Below are positions 56,045-64,000 of a stretch of 64,000 nt of DNA, in pieces; positions within the stretch are counted from its first letter, which is position 1; the number at the start of each line of letters is the position of its first letter. The stretch spans positions 60,133,001 through 60,197,000 of the forward strand of contig JAQMRL010000006.1 of the NCBI GenBank assembly GCA_035578175.1. The letters are read 5' to 3'. The stretch is from Catonia carolina (taxonomy: Eukaryota > Arthropoda > Insecta > Hemiptera > Achilidae). The position numbers and the translations under genes are program-made. The notes under the pieces are model-generated. The model searched no databases and was not told the origin of the DNA. It was given only the letters and a program-made list of their open reading frames with translations.

Positions 56045-57475
56045 TTAATTGGTAAAATCAAATGGAATATTGTAAATGAAATTATTAAATAATTCAAATG
56101 CCCTTTCTGGTTGATCCATTGGGACCATATGACCAGAATTCCGTACAAGTACTTCTGTTAATCTACCAGAACTTTTTATATAACCAGCTATATCGTTTCC
56201 CACTCTCCAAACATTTCGTTTTGCGATTCTAAAATCGTCTTTACCGCTCCATTCCATAAGACGTAAAAAATTTTCTGTTAACTGATAAGCAACTATTATA
56301 TCGAATTGTCCGTTATAAAACATTATACGATAATAATCGAGTAATTCTTTTACCCAGTTGACAACTGATTTTGTTGCATCTTTGAACAATGATATTTTCA
56401 CATAAGGTCCGTGATCTCTTGATAAATTACCGACATGTACTGCATGTCGAAAAAATTTACTTACGGCAAATTTATCATGCGGGCGTGATTTTGCTGAATT
56501 TTCATTCATAAAATTGTAGTAGCTCGTCATACCTGTCATATTATTGTATAAAGTTGGGTAGCTATAAAAAGGAAAGTCCATTATTAATTGGCATAGTAAT
56601 AATGTAGCAGCGTCCCAATCTTCTTCAGTAATTGCATCGACAACTAATTGACTGTGCGCATCAAATTCAATTTTTTGATTATAATCAATGAATCCTATCC
56701 CGTACAAATGTTCACCATACTTTGGTATCATATTTATCGGATCTGTAAATCCATTCCCGATCATTAAACCTTGTAAGTTAATTTTAATCGGTGATGACGG
56801 ATTATTCGTATGGATCGCATGACCAAATGCCGGAATATATTTACCGGCATAAGATTCACCAGATATATACAATGGATTCGATTTAAGTTCCGGAAATAAT
56901 TTTAAAAATTGTACCATAGCCTTAAATAAATCATTACCAACCATTGTTTGATCCTTAACATAACCATCTTTGTGTTTGGTAAAACTGTAACCTGTACCGA
57001 CAGGATTATCTATAAATATCATATTACTTTTACGTGTCCATGAATATTTACGTAACATAATTACATCATTTTGTATTACGTATGGACCATTTTCTAAAAA
57101 TAATCCCAACAAAGATGATGAACCTGGACCTCCTTGTAACCATATCGTCAACGGTGCATTTTCCCAATCTTTTTCACTTAAAAAAAACCAAAAAAATAAA
57201 TTTGAATCAAATTTTTTATTGATTGTTAATAAACCTGCGTAACTTTTCACTTCACCAACAAACGGTTGAACTTTTGATAAATTTCTCGCTTCTATTATTC
57301 TTCCACTTTCAATGTAAGGTGTTAAAAATAACGGTTCGCCCACATCATTGTCATTACTTTGAAAGTTTTTATATAAATCGGTAATTTTTTTGTGATCGCT
57401 ACAATAAACACAATTATGTATCGTAATAATTAGACCTACCATTAACAATATTATACTTTCATTAATCGATAACAT
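56045..57475 (-). CDS. Secreted serine carboxypeptidase, CPVL/vitellogenic type (paralogue 5)
   Basis: 476 residues, single exon. The ATG at 57475 is chosen because it opens the signal peptide MLSINESIILLMVGLIITIH. The frame is open for 29 more codons upstream, but with no ATG and a non-conserved, Asn/Ser-rich sequence. Motifs: PLFLTPYIESGRIIEARNLS, WLQGGPGSSSLLGLFLENGP, NPVGTGYSF, GESYAGKY (Ser208), NGFTDPINMIPKYGE, NGQFDIIVAYQ (Asp392), NSGHMVPMD (His449). The triad is intact. Phe replaces Leu before the Asp, Gln replaces Pro after AY, and Met replaces Thr after VP: the most substituted catalytic surroundings of the five. Sister of paralogue 4 by sequence and position. Confidence 0.92.
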   Translation of the reverse strand: MLSINESIILLMVGLIITIHNCVYCSDHKKITDLYKNFQSNDNDVGEPLFLTPYIESGRIIEARNLSKVQPFVGEVKSYAGLLTINKKFDSNLFFWFFLSEKDWENAPLTIWLQGGPGSSSLLGLFLENGPYVIQNDVIMLRKYSWTRKSNMIFIDNPVGTGYSFTKHKDGYVKDQTMVGNDLFKAMVQFLKLFPELKSNPLYISGESYAGKYIPAFGHAIHTNNPSSPIKINLQGLMIGNGFTDPINMIPKYGEHLYGIGFIDYNQKIEFDAHSQLVVDAITEEDWDAATLLLCQLIMDFPFYSYPTLYNNMTGMTSYYNFMNENSAKSRPHDKFAVSKFFRHAVHVGNLSRDHGPYVKISLFKDATKSVVNWVKELLDYYRIMFYNGQFDIIVAYQLTENFLRLMEWSGKDDFRIAKRNVWRVGNDIAGYIKSSGRLTEVLVRNSGHMVPMDQPERAFELFNNFIYNIPFDFTN

Positions 57476-57623
57476 TTTGTTTGTGTTTGAAACAACTGAA
57501 TTATTATTTTGTACACTGATTTTAAACACTGAATTTACACTAACGTTTGAATTATTTGACAAAATACTGCTGTTTGAATTTTATCTAGTTTTATTTTTGT
57601 GTAGCCTACAATAACGCAATACC

Positions 57624-57630
57624 TTTTATA
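57624..57630 (-). promoter_or_regulatory. TATA box candidate for paralogue 5
   Basis: The minus strand reads ACTTGTATAAAAGG about 150 bases before the ATG, sharing CTTGTATAAAA with paralogue 4. Confidence 0.4.
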
Positions 57631-58005
57631 CAAGTGATGTTGATAGTGTCAATCGTCATAACCTCTATATAATTGTGATTTTAAATTATATTACCCAATT
57701 ATTATAATTCCTTGTAATTATATTTCATAATCACAGTTTATCTGTACTACTAATATTATAAAAACATGTTTTGTTTATTTTCTCGAGGTAATCTGAAATT
57801 ACTCAACAGATTAAAAAAAATTACTACACTGTTAGAAGGTTTTTAGTACTTCCTGAGTAGTATAGGCTGTAAAATTATATTGTACAATTTTTAAATTTTG
57901 AAAACAATTTGTGTTTGGTAAAATGAACTCATCGTTTATTTTATTTGTTTGGAGTAAGGTTAATTCTTTATAATTTCTTTTGCCCTATATAAGTAGTAGG
58001 TTATA

Positions 58006-58983
58006 CAGAGTGTTCAAAATGTTGCATCACTGTAGCCACTCATGATGTATTATTCTTCTCCTTTTGAGTTACTCTTCTTTCTCTCCCAATGTTATCGCCC
58101 AAAATTCCTCTATCTCGTTTATCTCAGTCACTGGTGTGTCGTTAATGTTTTAGGTTAGTTCCTTTGTTCGTTTTGTCTCTGTTAAAATGCCAACCCTTGA
58201 AGAACGAATTTTTTTTTAGTTGAACTAGTGTTTAAAGCTGACAATAAATACACAGGCTCAATTCATTAAACATTTAATTCTCTTTTCCTGGAGACAAGAA
58301 TCTCACATCTCGATACTGTGAGAGATTCGATTGATAAATTTCGAAGTATGGGTTCCACGGCAGATGCATCAAGAAATGGTTGTGCCTAGTGTTTTATCTG
58401 ATGATAAATTGCTCGATATTTCCGATACGATATTCATAAGTCCGAACAAGTCAATAAGAAAACTTGCACAGGAAACCGATGTTAGTGTTGAGACGGCCCA
58501 TACAGCTATAAGGAAAAAAATAGAACTTTTTCCATACAAAGTAACAGTGGTGCAAGAATTAAAATCTACTGATCATAGGAAGAGGCAGTATTGTGAATGG
58601 TTCAATAATTTCATTCAATAAAATGTAATCGATGTTCTTAATGGAACGTTTTTCAGTGGTGAGATTCGATTCCATTTATACATGAACTCACAAATTTCTC
58701 ATCTGTGGTGAATGAAAATCCAATTTGTGTTCATGAGGAACCACTTCATTCTGTGAAAATTGGGAGTTTTGATTCCGATTTCTAGACATTATTTTGTAGG
58801 TCCCATATTTTTTAATGAAACAAAAAACGCACAACGATACTGCACAGAAATTCTGTATCATTCTTTGGTGAAATTGATTTAAATGAAATACTGAATGGTT
58901 ATTTTCAAGTAGATGGTGCTAGCCGTGCATACAGCTCACGTTTCATTGTATATTTCACTGCGGGCGACTTTTTGAACATTCTG
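58006..58983 (+). pseudogene. Mariner-like (DUF4817-type) transposon, degenerate, both ends present
   Basis: TA on both sides. Terminal repeats CAGAGTGTTCAAAATG and (right, inverted) CAGAATGTTCAAAAAG. A plus-strand coding relic starts MPTLEERIF near 58188. It continues after breaks with SIDKFRSMGSTADASRNG, LAQETDVSVETAHTAIRKK, ELFPYKVTVVQELKSTDHRK, QYCEWFNNFIQ, FSGEIRFHLYMNSQISHLW and VGPIFFNETKNAQRY. Many stops. Inserted into H near its 5' end. Confidence 0.75.
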
Positions 58984-59356
58984 TATAAGGAAGGAAAGTA
59001 CTGTTTTCTCATCAATTTTTCAAAATGGAGTTTTTTTTGGGAAGTACTTGTTTTATGGAACCCAAAAAACATGGTTTTAGCAATTGGTCTGTGTGTGTGT
59101 GAAAAAAATATCTCAAGACAGAATATTGTACGAAGATGAAACTTGGAACTTAAGTTAGCTATCACTATGGGAACCCAACACGAACATTTTCATAAAAAAA
59201 TCTGTCTACAGATGTAGTAGTTATTCGTGCAATTTTTCACTCTTGCTATTTTCTCAAAATTGGCTGTTACAATTTTTTTAATCACCTCATTTACAATATA
59301 TTTTTTATGCTCTATAAGATAGGGTAAGCTCCATGTCTCCTGAAATTCTTGAGGGC

Positions 59357-59690
59357 TCTTATTATTTTTAATTTTAATCTGTAATGTGTATATGTTCCAA
59401 TCTGTTCAGTTCATAACAGTAAGCAACCCCATGACCCTATGAGATTAGGATGAGGTGTAGTCTTGTACAGACCCAGGCAGACCATTCCTGAAAGAGTATG
59501 GTTAATTGAACCCCAACCATCAAAGTACACCGGTAATTACTGCCTAGTAAAAAAGTAATCCATGTAAAAGTAAGTACATTTATTAGGATTTGAACCAGGA
59601 ACCTTCGTCTCCGAGAATCAGCTGATTCGCGGTGACAACTTTTTCTCTAAACCAACCATATTGGTCTATTGGGGGGGGGGGGGGGCTGTG
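59357..59690 (-). repeat. tRNA-like SINE (second family) nested in H
   Basis: The minus strand shows 'ggttcctggttcaaatcct' (B box GGTTCAAATCC) after 'gaatcagctgattctcgg'. A 14-15 base G run (about 59673-59687) marks the head side. The body differs from the 23578-type SINE. It splits the H word 'gaaattcttg...ctgt'. Confidence 0.55.
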
Positions 59691-60145
59691 CTCTCATGGT
59701 AAAAAATTTTTGTTTTTTCAGATTGTGGCCTTAATATGCATTTTAGGACAAAAGTATAATAATTAAAGTTGTAGAAAATTAAAAAAAACTTATAACATTA
59801 ATCAATTTTTTTTTCTACTATACTTAGTTTAGTGCTAATTAGTGATTTGCGGTAATTTTTCAGATAAAAATTGGTAAAAATTTGGATTTTTTAAGATTAT
59901 GGCTTTAGTACGCATTTATTGATGAAGTGTATAATATAATAAAAGTTATAGAAAATTAAAAAAAAACCTACAATTTATTTCCAGCGTTTTTCCTATATAG
60001 ACTAATTTAGCTTCAATTAATGATTTTTCTTATTTTGATGTCCTACAGAGGTTGATTTTCATTTTCTCTTTTATTCATGATTAAAATTAGGTTTTGTGTT
60101 AATTTTATATTGTTTACTCATGGATTAAACATAGCTTATATTGTT

Positions 60146-60553
60146 CATTCATGGTGGTGTTGAGACTTGAACTTGAACAGGGTGACTTCACTCTGGCTTT
60201 AGGCTTTTGAAAACTGTGGTTGTATTAGAAAAATATTGAGAATTTCGTGGACGCAGAAAGTCACTAATGTTGAAGTTTTGTTGAGAATAAACAAGGGTCT
60301 GGAATTTGTCAAAATTGTTCAGTGCCGTAAACTGCAGTACTCGATCATGTAATGAGAAATAAAAAAAGATATGATCTACTGCAGGGAAAGATAGAGGGAA
60401 AGAGGAATCCTGGTAGAAGAATTGCCTGACATGCCAATTTGAGGACCTGGTTCGGAAAGAGCTTCATGGAATTGTTCCAGATTGTAACTGATAAGGTCAA
60501 AATAGCAATGATGATCGGCAACATCCGAATCGGATAGGCACATCAAGAAGAAG
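60146..60553 (+). mobile_element. 5'-truncated LINE fragment nested in H
   Basis: Plus-strand C-terminal RT words GKIEGKRNPGRRIA, LRTWFGKSFMELFQIV and DKVKIAMMIGNIR, then an AAG-rich end. ATATTGTT is duplicated on both sides (60138-60145, 60554-60561). Confidence 0.7.
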
Positions 60554-60609
60554 ATATTGTTAATTATTTACATTAGCACGAGAAAGTCGTGTGTGTGTTT
60601 CACACCAAT

Positions 60610-61159
60610 TTTTTTTTAACACATTACTTTTGAGCAGCTCTTGTAAAATTTGGGTGATTATATTTTTAAAATACTAAATCAAAGTATTGCAAATTCTTAG
60701 GTGGTTTGGAAATTGATGTCTTGAAAAGCCAGTTGAAGTTAAAATGGGTGGGATTATCAGTGTTGGCTTTTACATTTTTTGCAGAATTTAAAACATATAT
60801 GTTTAAAGATGATTTAGTGCCATTAATAATTATTACCAAATATTATGACGTAGTTAAGTAATTTTTGGCACTGACAATATTCTGTTACATGTATTTTTTT
60901 TTTAAGAATTATCACTTGTTTTAATAAATCACGTAATTTATTTTTATGATATGAAATTATCTTGTGCATTATAATAGTTGTTGCTGTATATTTCTTTGAA
61001 ATAAATTACTAAGACTTTAAATAGTACTTGAATTTAATTTTTTATTTATTAAATTTTGAACAGAGTTTTTCATAAATTAATTATCTTAAGGTGTGTAGGC
61101 TACATAATATGTAATGAATATTTTTGTATTGAACACAGTTAATAAGTTATAAGGTATAA
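60610..61159. other. AT-rich spacer
   Basis: Nothing recognised. Confidence 0.4.
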
Positions 61160-61211
61160 AATTAAAATTAAATTTTTTACGTCAGTCTCGTTATTTAATA
61201 GCCACACCTCG
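61160..61211 (+). mobile_element. Mariner right terminal repeat only
   Basis: 'tacgtcagtctcgttattta' to 'ccacacctcg' followed by TA, as at the right ends of M1 and M2. No transposase sequence adjoins it. Confidence 0.7.
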
Positions 61212-61430
61212 TATTGTTTTAAAACATGATTACCAATAAATAATGACTTTAAACAGGTATTTAAATTAAAAATGGTAATAGGCTATTTTGTATTCAAGTT
61301 GGAGAAAGTAACTATGAAAGCACAACCTACATATTGTCTGATTTGAAAAGATATGCGTTCAGAATATTTACTTTCTGGAGGAGCATTTTATAAGAGTATT
61401 TTCTTTCATTACGTTTTCCTATTATATGCT

Positions 61431-61580
61431 GGCCAGCTTGTGGTGTAGTGTTCAAAGCAACTGGCTTCTTTCCTAGGTGTCCTGAGTTCGAATCCCTGGT
61501 TAGTTGTGGCATTTTCATCTTTCACCATCTGCTTTAGCAATCTGCTACGTGATGCCCACCATTCACTGTCAAACCGGTCA
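61431..61580 (+). repeat. tRNA-derived SINE (diverged)
   Basis: A-box-like 'ttgtggtgtagtg', B box GAGTTCGAATCCC, body 'tttcaccatctgctttagca'. Confidence 0.65.
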
Positions 61581-61616
61581 GCTGTTGAGCTTGTAACCTT
61601 GGTTCTTTTTTTTCTT

Positions 61617-62240
61617 GTATCCAGGAGACTCCATAAGGGAGTATAGGACATGTCAAGATAAAACTGATAAACAAAAAGTTATTAATCACAATGATAAATT
61701 CATCACTTACCACCAAAAATTTGTTTCTGCTATTGCTTACTTCAGAAGGCTTGTCATGAACCCCTTTGTATCAAATGGTAGCACACATAAGTTAAACACA
61801 ATGATAAATTCATTACTTACCAGTCATTTGTTTCCACTACTGCTTAACTCAGTAGGTTTGTCAATGAACCCCTTTGTATCAAATAGTACACAATGTTTGT
61901 TTAATTAGAAGTTAAATACTTTTCAACCAAAAATTATTTAGAAAGTAATTCATGCACACTAAATAAAATGTTTCATCAATCAAGCATTTTTACAGATTTT
62001 TTTTAAAATGATTAAAATTGTCACAACTTTTTAAACCTTGTGGCACTTTATTGATGTATTTTCTACCTATATAAGTTGGTTTTTGTTCAAACAATTTAGT
62101 GATGTGATTAGCAACATAATAATCGATTCTGTCTCTTGTGTAGTGGTTGTGAACATCTAAATTCTGTAAAAAGGTATTTTACTTTACGTACATTATCACT
62201 TCAAAAATGTACAAAGAAGAACTGTGAACAATTGCAGTTC
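61617..62240 (-). mobile_element. LINE family J, copy 2 (3' end)
   Basis: The minus strand matches 34857-35460: RT C-terminal words (FLQNLDVHNHYTR, IDYYVANH, LFEQKPTYIGRKYI), then the 3' UTR with the same internal direct repeat, ending 'tccaggagactcc'. 5' truncated at 62240 against a Harbinger relic. Confidence 0.75.
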
Positions 62241-62545
62241 GGTAGGACTGTTTTTGCGTAAACGGTAGGAGCTTTTGAGGTTGGGTAAGTGTTGATAGTT
62301 CAAAAGGTAAACCTACAAGCCCGACCGATCTGTCAACTCGTTGAAACAAAGTCAGTGTACTATCTCCAATAATTCAGCTAAACTATTGTCATCCATACGC
62401 AAAAAATCTTGTAATCCCCTATCTGTTGAACTTGCAGAATTTGTAATAAATTGACATTTGAAAATCGTGATTTATTTTTCAGCCATTCCTTCATCCAAAC
62501 ACGTTTCTTTTTTCTCTCATCACAAATGCATAATAATGGTGTAGT
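62241..62545 (-). pseudogene. PIF/Harbinger transposase N-terminal relic
   Basis: Minus-strand words KKRVWMKEWLKNKSRFSNVN, LLQILQVQQIG and, in another frame, DFLRMDDNSLAELLEIV match the start of HARBI1-like nucleases. A possible end sequence GTAGGACTG...GGTAGGAGC is at 62242-62273. The catalytic part is absent. Confidence 0.6.
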
Positions 62546-63169
62546 AGCGATTTATATTTTCACTTTTTCTTACTTGGTGCCATTCAAAAATTTAAAATAG
62601 GTAATTTTTTGAGAATTTATATCTTCTTGCACATGTACTAGTGAACTACATTTTATCTAATCCAGAATAGAACCTGTCAGGCAATGTATTGTTAACAGAT
62701 GACCCAATCGGGTCTGAGGTCGTGATTATATTCCGAGCTGGCTAGCCAACCAGTTTGACAGTAAATGGTCGGCTTTACAGTCGGATGTTAAAAGTAAATA
62801 GAGTAAAAATAAAAATATGAAATGCAATTATTTGTTTACTTCTTTTATGACCCTTGTGATAAAACACATTTTACAACATTAATTGTTGTTATATTTAACT
62901 TTTATGTTAGTAGATTAACACTGTTACTATTTTATATAATATCTTAAGCTTAGTAATATTTTTTTTCTGTGAGTAGTCTAGATTATTATTATTTTATTAC
63001 TTTGAATTTTATATTTGAGTTTATAGATTAAGTTTTTGAAGAGATGGAATTAATAGTGGATTATGTAAATATTCTTGCATCATCCAATATTATGTTATTG
63101 TTGGCAGTTTTTAACATTTTCATCTATCATTTTCCTCTCTCTCTATTCATCTTTGTTTTTGTCTGGCAC
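62546..63169. other. AT-rich spacer
   Basis: A diverged SINE-tail-like scrap at 62690-62800 ('cggctttacagtcggatgtt'); nothing else. Confidence 0.35.
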
Positions 63170-63545
63170 ACCCAGATGTCAGAAACTACAAGAGATTAGC
63201 AACAAACGGTTTTTGGTTTTGTAATCTACACTAAAAGTTAGTGGGCCAAATTGGGTTTGAAGTTTCGGTTTTGACCAGAAGTCAAGAAATCAAAGTCAGA
63301 ACTACAAGTGATATCAAAAAACGATTTTCTGATTCAATCTAGGTAAAAAGTTGTGGGCCTGAGTTGGGTTTAAAGTTCCGGTTTCAACCGGAAGTCAAGA
63401 AATCAAAGTTGGAATTGGGAAATAAAAAATTTGATTCCTCTTAAACAGTAGATACAGAAATCACTAATTATTTTTGCCATAGGTCAAAAGTAAGTCTTTT
63501 AAAAGTTGCCACCAGCCAAAAGACGCGTCATGTCATGTCATGAAA
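63170..63545 (+). repeat. Unclassified interspersed repeat R, copy 3
   Basis: Long similarity to 6080-6545 ('acaagagatagcaac'-type start, 'ccggaagtcaagaaatcaaag', 'gacgcgtcat' end). An inner ~100-bp segment occurs twice. Confidence 0.5.
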
Positions 63546-64000
63546 GGAATTTAAAAACAAACTTTAAAAACTCTGGACAGTAAATGTAAGGTGTCATGAT
63601 AAGTGGTTTCAGGAATTCAGGACGAACATAGAACTTATTTGAATAAAATAGAAAATAGTATTGTTGTTAATTTGGTTTGTATTATTGTGGTCTTGTTTTG
63701 GTATAAAATTATCATTCATGGGTTATCCTTTTATAGGGCGAATTAATTTTCATAAAAATCTTGTAAATGGATGGTGGTTGAAAATAAGGACACTTAAGTT
63801 TTCGGGTAGTAGATGAACAAATTTGAACGTTACACGACGAGGAATGCCAGGGTATATTCGTAAACGCTTGGAGTTCTGTTTTATGTACACTTATCAAAAT
63901 TAAAATGTTTGTGTCGCTGGTGCTGCACTTTACTTGAAAAGTGTCCTTATATGAAGGCAGTATCTGTTTTGGTGATTGTAAATGGTTTTTTTTCAAATTA
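63546..64000. other. Right-edge sequence, unresolved
   Basis: The plus strand has a scrap NVTRRGMPGYIRKRLEFC that recalls a transposase C-terminus. A 94-residue minus-strand open frame shows no domain. No firm call. Confidence 0.3.

Larger units (their letters stand above)
57973..60609 (+). mobile_element. Helentron-like repeat H with three nested insertions
   Basis: The 5' end 'atttcttttgccc' at 57973 and the 3' end 'cacgagaaagtcgtgtgtgt', then 'ttcacacca' and a T run at 60609. The H sequence is interrupted at 58006-58983, about 59357-59690 and 60146-60553 by other elements described separately. Confidence 0.65.

Noticed and set aside
57476..57562. Longer start for paralogue 5 (29 extra codons)
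   Set aside because: The extension has no ATG and would bury the signal peptide.
63712..63996. 94-residue minus-strand ORF at the window edge
   Set aside because: No domain, no signal peptide, skewed composition; the opposite strand has a transposase-like scrap.

Overview
The window looks like AT-rich, intron- and transposon-dense animal DNA, almost certainly from an insect and probably a hemipteran-type genome. That placement rests on insect-style mariner, LINE and tRNA-SINE relics; no marker in the window fixes the order. Nothing bacterial is visible (no operons, no ribosome binding sites). All gene identities come from reading conserved motifs by eye.

Left third (1-15.4 kb): two housekeeping genes sit head to head. 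TIM44, the inner-membrane subunit of the mitochondrial import motor, is complete on the minus strand (about 2137-9833). The first two coding exons of GOPC (Golgi PDZ and coiled-coil protein) lie on the plus strand (10366-10453 and 15227-15354). About 530 bp separates the two start codons. Their introns are loaded with mobile DNA: an ING-type PHD-finger relic inside an inverted repeat, a hAT remnant, an internally rearranged mariner, and a foldback element with arms of more than 500 bp.

Middle (15.4-28 kb): essentially all transposon relics. These are piggyBac-like ends, MITEs with TA target duplications, a Helentron-like repeat called H here, tRNA-SINEs, a frameshifted LINE and a gag-like relic. 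Later GOPC exons were not found.

Right half (28-58 kb): five intact, single-exon genes for secreted S10 serine carboxypeptidases of the CPVL / vitellogenic-carboxypeptidase type. One is on the plus strand (28281-29711) and four on the minus strand (37688-39091, 46807-48240, 52140-53567, 56045-57475). All keep the Ser-Asp-His triad and a signal peptide, yet all lack the cysteine pairs usual for the family. This looks like a lineage-specific expansion of secreted proteases, perhaps founded by a retrocopy. The genes are separated by copies of H and by a ~390-bp repeat (S).

Right end (58-64 kb): nested transposons only (a mariner-like element inside H, SINE, LINE, Harbinger relic). The relative age of many insertions can be read from target duplications and from which element interrupts which.
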